64,000 bases of DNA from Druceiella hillmani (lineage: Eukaryota > Arthropoda > Insecta > Lepidoptera > Hepialidae), in NCBI GenBank assembly GCA_039881145.1, contig JAYKKI010000052.1, forward strand, positions 10,485,001-10,549,000, read 5' to 3'. Under the pieces are notes generated by a model. It did no database searches and was not told where the DNA came from. It worked only from the letters and a program-made list of their open reading frames with translations. Positions 11,760 to 23,720 of the stretch are shown here, piece by piece. The translations under genes and the position numbers were made by a program. The first letter of the stretch is position 1. Each line of letters starts with the position of its first letter.

Positions 11760-13160
11760 TGTATCTAGAGGTTGGTACCGACAGATGGTTCTACCACGAA
11801 ATTACCAGTTTATTTAACCTGATTTTTTTATATTCATACGGGAACTATATAAATAAATTTGTACCAGAATACCAATACCTGTTGATATACAAAAGATACC
11901 AATATCTGCTTATAAAATTACTCCAAGTTAAATTAAGCTGCTCTTGGAATTAGACACTAATTGCATTAAAAAGACTCATATTTAATCTGATTTTGTTATG
12001 TTCCTATAAATAATATAGAAATAAATTTGTATATGGTAAGAATATCGACTGATATAGATACCAATGTCTGCTTAAGAAACTTGTTCCAAACCAAATTGAC
12101 CTGCTCTTCGAATTAAATACTAATTGTGTTAAATAGACTCATATCTAACCTGATTTATTTATTTATCTATCGTCGCCGACAAGTCACACGTCCTTTGGCA
12201 GCGTGGCGCACCGAGGGGATCCGGGTTCGATTCCCGGCCACTCGTAGAGCGGGGCTGGACTGGGATTCTGATTGGCTGTAAGAAGTTGCTCTCGTAGCAA
12301 TAAATACGCCATATGTATCAATTAGATACATTAAAGTAGATAATAAAAATAACAATGCTGTTCTATGGAGATACCAATACCTACTTATAAAATTACTCCA
12401 AATTAAATAGAGCTGCTCTAGGAATAAAGCCCTAATTTTGTTAAAGCGACTCGTATTTAACCTAATTTGTTTATGTTCCTATAGGTAATAGCCAAATAAA
12501 TTTGTGTAGGAGTAACAATATCTATTGATAAACAAAAATATCAACGTCTACTTATAAAATTATTCCAAATTAAATTAAGCTGCTCTTAGAATTAGATACT
12601 AATCGTACTAAGCAGACTCATATTCAACCTAATTTTTTAATGTTCTCATCAGTAACACACAAATAAAGTTGTATATGAGTAAAAATATCGACAGATATAG
12701 ATACTAATATGTACTTATAACATTACGCGAAATGAAATTAAGCTGCTCATGCATTAAAACACTAATTGTGTTACAAAGGCTCGTATTTAACCTGATTTGT
12801 TTATGTTTATTTAGGTAATATACAAATAAATTTGAACCGAAGTAACAATATCTATTGATATACAAAGATATCAACATTTTCTAATAAAATTATTCCAAAT
12901 CAAATTAAGTTTATCTTGGAATTAGATGCTAATCGTACGAGTACTAAGCGGACTCATGTTTAGCCTGATTTTATAGTATTCGCATCAGTAATAAACAATA
13001 AACTTGTACAAGACTAACAATATCGATAGCTATAGATACCAATATACACTTGTAATATTACCCTAAATTAAATTGAGTTGCTCTTGGAATAAGACAGTAA
13101 TTATATTAAGCAGACACATGTTCAGTAGATTTTTTTTGTGTTCATATAGGTAATATACAA
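11760..13160. repeat. ~164-bp tandem array
   Basis: The landmark aagctgctcttggaattag or variants occurs near 11,937, 12,098, 12,411, 12,580, 12,742, 12,906 and 13,077. Spacing is 161-171 bp except for one 313-bp interval that contains an inserted SINE-like sequence. Each monomer also has a gactcatatttaacctga block and a taatatacaaataaatttg block. Confidence 0.9.
12165..12352 (+). mobile_element. tRNA-derived SINE inserted in the 164-bp satellite
   Basis: A GC-rich insert interrupts the satellite. It contains a perfect polymerase III B box (ggttcgattcc, 12,224-12,234) and an A-box-like tggcagcgtgg at 12,196-12,206 that matches the consensus at 10 of 11 positions. The boxes are closer together than in a real tRNA, so this is not a tRNA gene. 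A non-tRNA body follows (ttctgattggctgtaag), ending near an AT-rich tail at about 12,335-12,350. Exact ends and a target duplication could not be set. Confidence 0.65.
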
Positions 13161-15560
13161 ATAAATGGTTAAAAATATAATTACATCTGTATATATTGAG
13201 CAAACAATATAGGACCAGAGGCTTGGGGACGATTACAGGATTCGCTATATTAGTTCTTTCGAAAATTTCAAAAATCAAACGAATTATTAAAATATATAAA
13301 AGTATACCTCATTTGTGGAAATCTAACTTAGTTTAAGAAAAAGTATAAGGTATAATATACAAGTAAAGTAAGGTATAATGTACGAAATTTGGCAACATGA
13401 ATACGTACGTATCTACATACGACAAAACGCTTTATAAACTTTACCGTAATCAGGAAATTGTCACCCGATAAAATGTCAAATATTATATTAGAATAGTGAA
13501 CACTGAACAACAAATTTTACAAGCAATTTGATTAAACAATTTACGAAAGTTTCTGAAAAATCAATTTTAATAATATTACAATAATTTTATCTTATCACTA
13601 TTATTGCAATTACCAGTATTACTTTTATAAACAAAATTCTGATTGAAATAAAGTAAATATACGCTTAGTAACGTAATGAGAGTACCATAATATTATTACC
13701 AGACGTCTAGACAATGAGTAAACACAATTAATGTATGGTAATAATATTAATTTTATTGTTATAATTACCATTTCAAAATGATGTTTCTTAAACATTTCCC
13801 TTTACGTTATACTTTACATTTATTTCAGTATTCTCTCAGGGATCCTTATTACTGTATGAAGACTATTTGAACAAAGAGTAGGTCTCAAAATTAAAGGTCA
13901 CAATTTATCAGGCCGTTTTCTAGCTTCACGTCTATATCTGTATCGGTAAGTGATTATATGACTTAGCAAAAATAAGTTCGTTAGCAAAACCAAGAAAACC
14001 TCACGTTTTTTTACTTTTTATTAATTAAACAATCGTAAGAAAAAGATAAAAATTGAAAAAACGAGCGCCTGCAACTTAATACACGTGACAGATGTGAAAC
14101 TTCTTTGGCTATCTAAATCTCAATCTGTAAGTATATAATAAGGGGTAAAATGCAGAAGGATAGAGAGAAAGATGAAAATATTCTAAAAGACTTATAGTAT
14201 TTAGAGTATTTAAGGATGGTATTTAAAAAATGAAGGTTCTCGCTTGTTAACTAAGTACTTATTTTTCGTCCTTCAAACGACAGATTCGTACATTTACACG
14301 TTACAACTAAACTTTGCATGAAAAACGTTGCAATAAATTTAACCTAAAAATTTACTCTCATCGCACCCCAAAGAAGTTTCACTTCAAAAAATTAAAACAG
14401 TAGGGAGCAGAAAGAAGATATCCGCACAAAATAAAGACCGAGAACAGTCGCCGGGCATGAAAAGAAAGGAAATTTTTCTAGAAAACTGTTTGTGAAAATT
14501 TGCTATTTGACGAGTCATTCTCAAAATCAATAGTTTTCTATCCACTTAGTTAACCAGTTACTATTAAAAACAATTACCAAAATCGGTTAAATATTACAGC
14601 CTGTAGCGTGTCTTTAAATGTACATATAAACGGATTAACGGACAAAGACGCATGTAATAGTTTAAAGGTAAAGTTAGACCGGCGCTAGTCGGTAATAAAA
14701 CATATACGCGAGACTTGTAAAATATGTTTTTTTTTTTAATTTTTCTTTGTGGAAGTAAATAGAGTAAAATATGATAAAAGAATAAAATAAATTTGTTGGG
14801 ACTTCTATAAAGTGCATATATAAGTTATTTTTAGCTCGCCATTCATTGAAAAAAGTTAAAATTGTTCGTAATTAAGAAATTAATATGTATTAGCACTTAG
14901 TTGGAATTTTATAACTTTATCTCAATTTCTGAAAAAATTAGAACCACATAATCAAAATTAGAAAAAATTAGAACCACATAAAATAATTTTTTTGTATTTG
15001 TTATTGATACTGTCATCGCTGTCCGATTATATGCCCCGATTTTGTTTTCAATACGTTTAATAAACATTTTGGAATGACTACACTAATATCATTGATTAAA
15101 GAAAACATTTAAAACCAAATAGATGTCATGAGTCTACAATTATAAATCCTTGTTCGGTACTGTATTATTGACGATCCATCCGACTGTTTATAGAAGCCCT
15201 TTCTCTCAGAAAGGACTTGAGATATCAAGTTGACATTGATATTATACACTCAAACCTATAAATTAATTGACTTATAATGCGGTAAAACTTTTTAGTACAT
15301 GCAACAAAAATATATGGCCCTTTAAAGGTTATTTTACCATTCAAACATGCCTTACTCACTAATCATCAAAACCTAAAGGGTACTTAGGGTCGATCTACAA
15401 ATGAAAACCTACAAATATGTTACATTTTTAAGAAAGTAATGAGCGTTTTTAGAGATACTATTTTTTTTTTCTAGAAAGACTGCAACAATGTGAAGTAGTG
15501 GGGTAAAGTATATAAAAATATGTCAGCTGCTACCGCTTAGTATTACTAGGATATGGAATT
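13161..15560. other. AT-rich intergenic stretch, no gene recognised
   Basis: Several short ORFs occur but none resembles a known protein or has gene structure. A short duplication of aattagaaaaaattagaacc lies near 14,930-14,980. Otherwise unique-looking A/T-rich DNA. Confidence 0.55.
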
Positions 15561-15564
15561 GCCA

Positions 15565-16505
15565 AGAAAGCATTTACATGCTTGACTATTGCATAAATTT
15601 CGTTAACTTATTCGGCAGCTGTAGCTGCTCGAAATATACTTAATGCAGAAGGTGAAGATGCGGTCTCTGATGCAACAGTAGGACGTTGCTTCAAAAATGG
15701 GAATTGTGATTTAAAAGATTTTTCCCGTAGCGGACGACCAGTGGAAATTAACATAGACCTTTTAAAAGAATTAATTGAAAGAGGTCCCTGCCTTACCTCA
15801 CGTTGTCTGGTAGCAGAACTCAGCTGCAGTCATGTGCAGATATTGGAACAATTATGTCAACCAGGTGAAGTGTGTAATCTAGGAGTGTGAATACCACATA
15901 CCCTGACAACCACTCAGTTAGACCAACAGTTAGTGCCAATACATGTATGAATCTTCTTTCCCCGAGAAACACCCAACACTGGCTTGACCAATTGGTAACT
16001 GGAGACGAAAAGTCGATTCTGTACGAGAACCACAAGCGGAAACGCCAATGATTAAGCTCATACAGAGACCCGATACAGACTCCAAAAACTGAACTTTATC
16101 AAAAGAATGTACAGTTTGGTGGAATGAAAAAGAAATATTTTATTAAGAACTACTACCCGAAAATATCACAGTAGATTCAAGAAATAAAAGAGCCCTCAAA
16201 AGTGTATTTCCTTAACGGTAACGCCCGGCTGCTTTAACTTAACTAAAATCGTCCTCCAGAAGTTACTTGATTTTCTTTGGGAGATTCTACCATATCTACC
16301 ATATTCCCCTGACTTAGAACCAACAGAGTTTTATTTATTCCGGTATTTAAATAATCACATTGAGATAAACATTTTGATAATAGAGCAAAGTTGTTAGATT
16401 TTTCTAATAATTTTCTTGAGTTACAATCCCGAAGTTTTTATGTAAAAGGAATCCACGCTTTACCTGCACGTTGGCGATGGATTATGGATAACAATGACTA
16501 GGCTC
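15565..16505 (+). pseudogene. Decayed mariner transposase (mellifera-like subfamily)
   Basis: Frame-shifted translation gives a recognisable mariner transposase. From the left come an HTH region with AARNI...GEDAV, then DFSRSGRPVE, a second HTH half with SRCLVAELSCSH, and a WVPH-like linker. Next come VTGDEKSILYEN (first catalytic Asp near 16,003), a NARPH-box relic near 16,212 in which the catalytic Asp is replaced by Gly, and YSPDLEPTEFYLF (third Asp near 16,306). The relic ends with RWRWIMDNND before a stop near 16,502. Order and spacing fit the D,D34D mariner plan of about 345 residues. Multiple stops (one near 15,590) and frameshifts make it inactive. No clear terminal inverted repeats were found. 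Confidence 0.88.
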
Positions 16506-16789
16506 AAAAGTAACTAGTGTTACTCAAGAACTGAGAGTACTCAAGAGTAACTATGAACTATCATATTTCAAAAAAATGTTTTCAATTATATCGCTCGATA
16601 TGTTCATACAAATCCAATAATTTTATGTAAATAGTTCAATCGTATTACAAAATAAGAACAAAATATATAAATTAAACATTAATTTACAACATATTTTTGA
16701 AATCATCGTGACCTCAATTTTCATTTTATTATTTTTATATTGATGGAGAAAAAATCACCAAAACTCCCAACATTTTTTGTTTTACTTTC
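16506..16789. other. AT-rich spacer
   Basis: Contains an actcaagaactgagagtactcaag imperfect repeat near 16,522-16,550; nothing else is recognised. Confidence 0.45.
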
Positions 16790-17095
16790 GCAGCCAGCTC
16801 CACATAATAGCAGAACCCATTTTCGCTCTCCGAAGTCCATTAATAGGCGTAATTAAAACTCTCGAAAAAGCGACCTCCATTCAAACTATTTCCGCGTCTC
16901 TAAAGGCACAGTAGACAATTAAATGGACACTTAATAAACGTCAGCTGGCCCAGTTCCGCCGCCGCTCACATTGTCAGCCGCGATGTAATCTCGAAGCTTC
17001 GTACCGACACGGCGCGGCAACGCCGACCGTGAGATCGCGCCGACAAGTCGCGATACAAATCTCGCGCTACGCACTCCGTGAATTAATGAGACTCA
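16790..17095. other. GC-rich island B
   Basis: CpG- and GC-rich, repeat-free sequence between a dead transposon and a satellite. It includes gttccgccgccgctcacattg and a run of CpG words near 17,000-17,060, plus homeodomain-type cores (gtaattaaaa near 16,850, gaattaatgag near 17,080). No ORF or splice structure is convincing. It is a candidate regulatory or conserved non-coding element by composition only. Confidence 0.4.
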
Positions 17096-17119
17096 AAGTG
17101 ATAGCAGAGTTTTGACAAG

Positions 17120-17925
17120 CATTCAAACATGAATTGTTATACCTTCAAATGCTACTTTACAGAGTAACATGTTTTAATAAAACCGCATTAGAGTGACACA
17201 AACAGATATTATTATACCTCCAAATGCTACTTTACGCAGTAACAGCTTTAATAAAGTCCTTTCAAGAATGTATTCTTATAACTGTATTTGTTTAAGTTAC
17301 ACCAATGCGGTTTCATTAAAATGTGTTTCTCCATAACATAATATTTGAAGGTATAATAAGTACCTGCTGCAGTCATTCCAATACGGCTTTATAAAAACTT
17401 GTTACTCTGTAAAGTAGAATTTGAAAGTAAAATCGTACAAGTTTCAGTCATTCCAATACGGCTTTATTAAAACTTGTTACTGTATAAAAGTTAACAGTAC
17501 GTTTGAATTATTCCAATGAGGCTTTATAACACATGTTACTCTGTAAAATATCATTTGAAGGTATAATTGTACCTTTTTGAATTTGAGTGACTCAAATAAG
17601 TATTTTTACGCTTTCAAATTCTACTTTACAGACTAACAAGTTTTAATAAAACCGTATTGAGTGAATAAAACAGGTACTATTATACCTTCAAATACTATTT
17701 TACAGAGAAACAAGTTTTAATAAAGCCGCATTGGATTAACTCAAACAGGTACAATTATACCTTCAAATGCTATTTTATAGAGTAACAAGTTTTAGTAGAG
17801 CCGTATTGGAATGACTCAAACAGGTACTATTATACCTTCAAATGCTACTTTACAAAGTAACAAGTTTTAATAAAGCTACGTTACATAGTAACTAATTTGA
17901 ACAAAACTGCATTGGAGTAACAAAA
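17120..17925. repeat. ~80-bp satellite with an inverted central block
   Basis: The unit reads approximately accttcaaatgctactttac, then agagtaacaagttttaataa, then a gcattggagtgactcaaacag end. Units at 17,132-17,275 and 17,600-17,920 run forward. Units at about 17,295-17,590 run in reverse complement. Copies are 75-90% alike by eye. The opposing blocks can pair into long hairpins. Confidence 0.9.
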
Positions 17926-18638
17926 AAGACCAGCGAATAGTGAAAGCTGATCAGGCTCACTTGCAAATATCAATGAACAACAATGAAAATGCAGATATTG
18001 AGACTATAAAATACGTTTTAAACCATGAACAATAAAATCTCAGTATAAGTGCAAAGAGAATAAAGATTTTAACATAACGTTAACTGACTGATCATTAAAT
18101 AATGGTTCTCAATTTGTTTAGCCTTGTAACCCAGATTTTGGACCACAACCATAATCAAATGCTACTTCAAAATACAAAAATACACATTCTGTATTAGATA
18201 AATAATATTTGTATTTGAAAAAAGTAGATAATGGATATAGTGAAGAATCAAAAACTTTTTGTCGATTAATAATCAATTGTGGATAAATGTCATTTCTGAT
18301 AAAATGTTTTTGGTGGAAAAGAAATGTTTTCGGTGCATTCACAAAATGATTGTTGTATAAAACTTTACGTTTTTTTAAGAAATTATTCTTGTGAATATTG
18401 TTAGTTTCGCATGGATTTCAGACATGCCCCAAGTATCACTAATATGATGGAAAAAATCTAACAAGTCAAAAAAGAAAAGAAAAAAAAAAGTTGAACTTGC
18501 ACTACGAGAATTCCATACACATTTAGGTACTTATAAACATTTAAGGGTAGATAGTAATTCTATTAAACTATCTACAAATATTAATTTTTTATGTGAATAT
18601 ATTGACTCCTATATTTTCACAGGCGTAAATATAAATTT
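17926..18638. other. AT-rich intergenic stretch
   Basis: No gene or repeat structure was recognised; a 74-residue minus-strand ORF at 18,118-18,342 has no family resemblance. Confidence 0.5.
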
Positions 18639-18731
18639 ATAAAAATGTATAATACCACATATAAAAATGTATAATACCACATATAAAAATGTATAATACC
18701 TCATTTAAAAATGTATAATACCACATATAAA
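18639..18731. repeat. 22-bp tandem repeat, four copies
   Basis: The unit ataaaaatgtataataccac plus at occurs four times with one variant copy. A minus-strand ORF ends in a Trp-Tyr-rich repeat derived from it. Confidence 0.95.
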
Positions 18732-18954
18732 TAGAAAATAATGATTTTTGGATTTTCCCTTTATTTTTGCTTTTATTTCTACTATTACCCATTATGCCGA
18801 CTTTCAAAAATTGCAGGTTGATCCAAACTATACCATATAGGTTTTGATAATATATAAGTAAGGTAAGCATATGAATTAAAATGTAATCTTTAAAGGGTCA
18901 TATCTTGTCACATGAACCACAAAACTTTTATATCAATATAAGGCTGTAAATCTC

Positions 18955-19105
18955 AGTATACGATATTGATTTAATACCTTTGTCAATTTGATATCGAAGC
19001 TGTTTCTGAGAAAAGTTGCATTGACAGACAGGCGAATGGACGGACAAGTTAGTGAACCTATAATTTTTTTATTTTTTCATTTTGAGGAACGGAACTTATT
19101 TTTTG
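18955..19105 (+). repeat. Dispersed repeat with GACAGACAGG...GGACGGAC block
   Basis: A tctgagaaaagttgcattg stretch is followed by gacagacaggcgaatggacg and later cattttgaggaacggaac. The same order of blocks appears near 20,565-20,655 and, more weakly, near 27,800-27,900, 30,985-31,060 and 56,385-56,450. This is a recurrent dispersed insect repeat type with no ORF. Confidence 0.5.
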
Positions 19106-19680
19106 GTATACAGAACCAGTTCTACCCGCTTCTATATAAAAAATTGGCCTATTTTCGCCGTTGTCATTTCGGAAAATCATGGATTATTTTTAAATACTTG
19201 GCAAATGATGTGATGCCAGCCTTCATAAATCTACTTGACCTTGCATACGTCATCCATACGTATTGACTATTTAAACCCTGATTTATTGATAAATGACATG
19301 GAACATCACAAGCCTGCACAGCTAAGATACATTACTTATATCAACATCTAGATATGTGCCTTTCACTACGCTTTTACGGTCATCTTTTTTTAACATTACA
19401 AACATTTATCATAAACATTTCCGGTTCTACTAAAGAATCGAGTCAACGGCCTTAAGGTTGCTTATATCATACTTATACGCTAGATGAGGTAGTGGTTACA
19501 TTAACGTAAAAAAGTGAAATAACTAAGATCAAAACAGGCTGTACTAGTCTGGCACGTACTATGACAATTCCTTTCTTGTATTATGGAAAGCCATGTTGAA
19601 ACAATAGGTATGCTTTATTTTAATTTAAAATCATAATTACCAAACTTTGTCAATATATGCTACAGTTTAAAGCGACCGCG
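19106..19680. other. Intergenic stretch
   Basis: No feature beyond an ORF of 92 residues that runs out of the preceding dispersed repeat and has no recognisable domain. Confidence 0.45.
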
Positions 19681-19684
19681 TATA

Positions 19685-20060
19685 CCTACACTTTCTTCTT
19701 GTTCTAAGGATGCCTCTCCAACTAGTGAAGGTTGGCAGTCAGCTCTGTGTATTTCGTCTTGTCCTTGGCAAGTTGAAAGAGTTTGGCGACACTCGTAATC
19801 CCTATCCATTATCGGATGTTACGCAACCACGACTTTCTTCTAAGGCCGACTTTCTTTCCCCCAGCAATTATTTCCAGCACTATTAGTTGCGAGAACTTGG
19901 ACCTCTCAAGCCTAAGCACGTGCCCAGATGTAAAACTTTACATTGTTTGATAGTTTACAAATGCCTTTTTGGCCAACCCCTCGCCGAACTTCCTCATTGG
20001 TGGCTTTCTGAGTCTAATATGTAGACTTCATGCGTCTGTAGATCGATATTTCGAATGTTT
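19685..20060 (-). pseudogene. LINE reverse-transcriptase C-terminal fragment 1
   Basis: Minus-strand translation across frames gives GHVLRLE, a charged Gly/Arg/Lys-rich segment, SWLRNIR, then WIGITSVAKLFQLAKD and KYTELTANLH. This is the conserved tail found after the thumb in many endonuclease/reverse-transcriptase LINE proteins. Further upstream, near 19,960-20,000, an NEEV-like segment fits the preceding helix. Stops and frameshifts interrupt it, and no catalytic RT motif is present. It looks like a 5'-truncated LINE copy. Confidence 0.75.
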
Positions 20061-21289
20061 CTGTACGTTTCCATATACCCACAGTATCTTACGAAATAAA
20101 GAAGAAAAAACTTCTAATTTTAAATTGCTTAAAATGTACAGATTATTATATTTCAGCCTCGTATTGCATGAATAATAAATAGTTTTAATATTAATAAAAA
20201 AAAAACAAGTTCCTCTCTACCAAAGCTATCAAGACATACAGACAACGGTAACAAAATAGATTTAAAATAAACGGGGTTTAAAAGCAACAAATTTGACAGT
20301 CTCCTAAATCTTTATATTTTAACGAAAAAAATATATAAAACACATTTGCACCACATCAATGAGCTTTTTTAACAATATTCCGTATATATTGGTAGAACTT
20401 TCTTTTCCAAATTCCTCCATGCATCATCGCCATATACGAGTATAAATGTCACACTTAAATAAAATTTTACATATTTTTAAATGTCAATTCCTGTTTTGTG
20501 TCAAAAAATTGCATAACGTACAGGTACATGAAATATAAACCTATAAGTTATTCCGTTTAGGAAATGGAATACTCTGACAGACAGGCGGAAGGACAGACAG
20601 CGTTGACACAACAATAGAGCTCCGTTCAGACGTTTTTGATACGGAACCCTGAAAATGGAAGAAAATAAAACGTTTTTAGTTAAAATGGAAGAGCGTTCTT
20701 TTAAATAAATACTATATGGACATCGAATCAACGTTATTCTAAGAATAAATCGTTTTACTATATTTGCTACGTTGCCTTTTAAAGATAATTCTCAATGAAA
20801 TTAATCCCACCTTCTCCACTATTTCTGAAATTATTTAGCAAAAATGCTCAATGGAAGGAGTGTCCTCCCATTATTTTGCATTTCCGCCTTTTAATATTCT
20901 CTTGTCGATACAAAAAGCTGATACTAGAAACTTGGATTTGTTACGAAAACTTTTGAATTTTTTTAAAACTGTATTCGACCGTAGATATATTAATATCGAA
21001 TTCAACTTATTTGAAAGTACTTTGATCGACGATGAAACAGTCATGCCACTTGAATATTTAATTTTACAATAAATAATAGTCAAAGATGCAAATTTTGCCT
21101 GAGAAAGTTAAAGAATGACATAATTTAATTTTTTTAACCAATTTAGTCAATATTTGTAAAAATGAACTAGTAATTTTATTAACTCAACTTTCTCTGTCCC
21201 TCTGTAATAACAAGTGATTAGTGTCAAACATAAGTTGTAAAAAAATTATTAGCAACGGTTCGCACGTTCTACACACTTCACATCTTTAT
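20061..21289. other. AT-rich intergenic stretch
   Basis: A dispersed repeat with gacagacaggcggaaggacag lies at 20,565-20,655. Overlapping ORFs on both strands near 20,850-21,080 are mutually antisense and unrecognised. No gene is supported. Confidence 0.5.
20565..20655 (+). repeat. Dispersed repeat, second copy of the GACAGACAGG family
   Basis: The block gacagacaggcggaaggacag is followed after a short gap by gctccgttcagacg and atacggaaccctgaaaa, matching the block order at 18,955-19,105. Confidence 0.5.
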
Positions 21290-21955
21290 GTAACCGGTAA
21301 CTTTCATTGCCAGGGTAACCAGATGTGAAGTGATAACGATTCATTGCCAGGAAAACTAGATATGAAATGTTTCTTTGCCAGAATAACTAGATGTAAGGTG
21401 ACAATGATACATTGCCAGGATAATCATATATGAAGTGATAACGATTCATGGCCGGAATAGCCACATGTGAGGTATTAACTTGCATAATTATTCGCCTCCT
21501 GGAAGTTAACAATTCATGGCCAGGATAACCGGATGTAAGGCGACAATGATACAATGCCAGGATAATAATATATGAAGTGATAACGATTCATGGCCGGAAT
21601 AGCCACATGTGAGGTATTAACTTGCATAATTATTCGCCTCCAGGAAGTTAAAAATTCATGGCCATGATAACCGGATGTAAGGTGACAATGATACATTGCC
21701 AGGATAATCATATATGAAGTGATGACGATTAATGGCCGAAATAGCCATATGTGAGGTATTAACTTGCATAATTATTCGCCCCTTAGAAGTTAACAATTCA
21801 TGGCCAGGATAACAAGATGTAAGGTAACAATGATACATTGCCAGGATAATCATATATGAAGTGATAACGATTCATGGCCGGAGTAGCCACATGTGAGGTA
21901 TTAACTCGTATAATTATTCGCTTCGAGGAAGCTAACAATTCATGGCCGGGATAAC
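21290..21955. repeat. 142-bp higher-order satellite built of 37- and 68-bp units
   Basis: The landmark ggtattaacttgcataatt falls at 21,471, 21,613, 21,755 and 21,897, an almost exact 142-bp period. Each period contains two related 37-bp units (cattgccaggataatcat type) and one 68-bp unit (catggccggaatagccac type with an extra attattcgcctcc segment). Left of 21,471 only simpler units occur. Overlapping minus-strand ORFs of 65 residues are repeat artefacts. Confidence 0.93.
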
Positions 21956-22930
21956 CAGGTTTATTGAGCCGTTTTATCTCCCATACTACCTCTCACGTTC
22001 GTCTGCAACGATCTCACAATTTCTACAATTTTAAACATTTGTGCACACAAATTTTGCAAGTACATACTTCATATGAATATCTCAATGAATACGTAGCAAA
22101 ATATTATTTTTTTAATGCATCTAAAGGTATGGGAGATTTTTTTACAGCATCCCATCCAGTTTGGTATTCTAGAACAGTCCTTTTAAAATAAAACTCTCGT
22201 TACGTTTACCATTTTGTCATATTTAAGTTTCTGTTTACAAGAAATTCAAGTTTACGAGATTATCACTTCAAAGTGGGTACAATATCTAATTTTTCAACTG
22301 AAGGTTTAAAATTCTGAAATCATTAATTTGAATATAAATCTCGATTACAATTATTCAAAACACTTTAAATCAACAATTTCAAAATATATAAACAACTACG
22401 AAACCTTATTTATCGTATTCTGACAAGTCATTTTCCGATTTTACTTATTATTCTTTTTCTCTTGTGAGTTCACATATCATTCTTATACCATTTTACTTAG
22501 GAGACAAGTATTAAACAAAATATATAAACTATGAAAATTGTTATAGGTATATTAAGATGCCGCTTTTCCGTTTCCTTAGGTAAGAGAAAAAAAATAATTT
22601 TAAATGTAGAACGTTACTAAAAATCAGAAATCGGTCTTAATTTTTCTTTTGTTTTATTTATTAGAACTACTTTTTTATTACAACTTTTCCCCTTTAAATT
22701 ATAACACGGAGTTTATATGCAAGTTTACCGTATGTCCGGTTGGTCCGGGCAAGTCCGTCGTGTTGGCCAGACTTTATCAGTACTTTTATTTGTTCGAATT
22801 CTTCGGCTTCAGGATAAGCAGAAATAAAAAAGCAAAGAATGATTAAAATGCGTACTTTTAAAAGACGAATCCCAATAATGTCCTAACAGTTTTATAAATA
22901 ATTCAAAATGCTGACTTTTGTAATGAACAA
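21956..22930. other. AT-rich intergenic stretch
   Basis: No gene or repeat was recognised. A small GC-richer patch near 22,725-22,765 (ccggttggtccgggcaag) lies within a 65-residue ORF without family resemblance. Confidence 0.5.
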
Positions 22931-22934
22931 CATC

Positions 22935-23720
22935 AAAATTACGCGGGATTAAACTAAAACTTATTTAATAATGTGATAATTCAGCTAATAAACAAAAATC
23001 TCAGTAGCTTGTTTTAATCATATTTTAATAGTTCTATGTAACTTTGATATTAAATAATAATAATAATTGAACGAAACTGCGCCAATACTTTTTTAGCATT
23101 GTGACAATTCAAGCAATCAGCAAGAAACTCAGTAATTTGTTTAATCTTGTTTTAATCGTCTTTATATCTTATTAAAAATACAAGTTTTCTATTTATACAA
23201 CAACGAAAATTGCGCGGAACTGCTCCTACACTTATTTTATATTGTGATAATTCAGGTAATCAGTAAGAAACACAGTAATTTGTTTAATCTTGTTTTAACA
23301 GTCTTTATATCTTAAGAAAAATTCAACTTTGCTATTATACAACAACAATAATTGCACGGAACTACTCCTACACTTATTTAATATTGTGATAATTCAGGTA
23401 ATCAGCAAGAAACTTAGTGATTTGTTTAATCTTGTTTTAACAGTCTTTATATTTTAATAAAAATGCAACTTTATTATTATAGAACAACAATAATTGCACG
23501 GAACTGCACCAACACTCGTTTAACATTCTGATAATTCAGGTAATCAACAAAAATCTCAATAGTTTGTATTAATCATGTTTTAATGGTGTTATATCTTAAT
23601 CAAAATAAACACTTGGTATTAAGCAAAATTGCACGGGATTGCACCAATTTTTTTTAAAATGGAATGATTCAGGTAATTAACAAAAATATTAGTACTTTGT
23701 TTCAATTATGTTTTAATAGT
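22935..23720. repeat. Second, unrelated ~142-bp tandem array
   Basis: The landmark gataattcaggtaatcag falls with its ttcagg core at about 23,109, 23,251, 23,393 and 23,535, with decayed copies near 22,981 and 23,670. Each monomer contains tttgtttaatcttgtttt and an aattgcacggaactgc segment. The period equals that of the array at 21.3-21.9 kb although the sequences do not match. Confidence 0.88.

Noticed and set aside
12190..12260. Intact tRNA gene at the A/B boxes
   Set aside because: The boxes are too close and no acceptor or anticodon stems form; a tRNA-derived SINE fits better.
21514..21853. Two similar 65-residue minus-strand ORFs
   Set aside because: They are the same frame of successive 142-bp satellite units, not duplicated genes.
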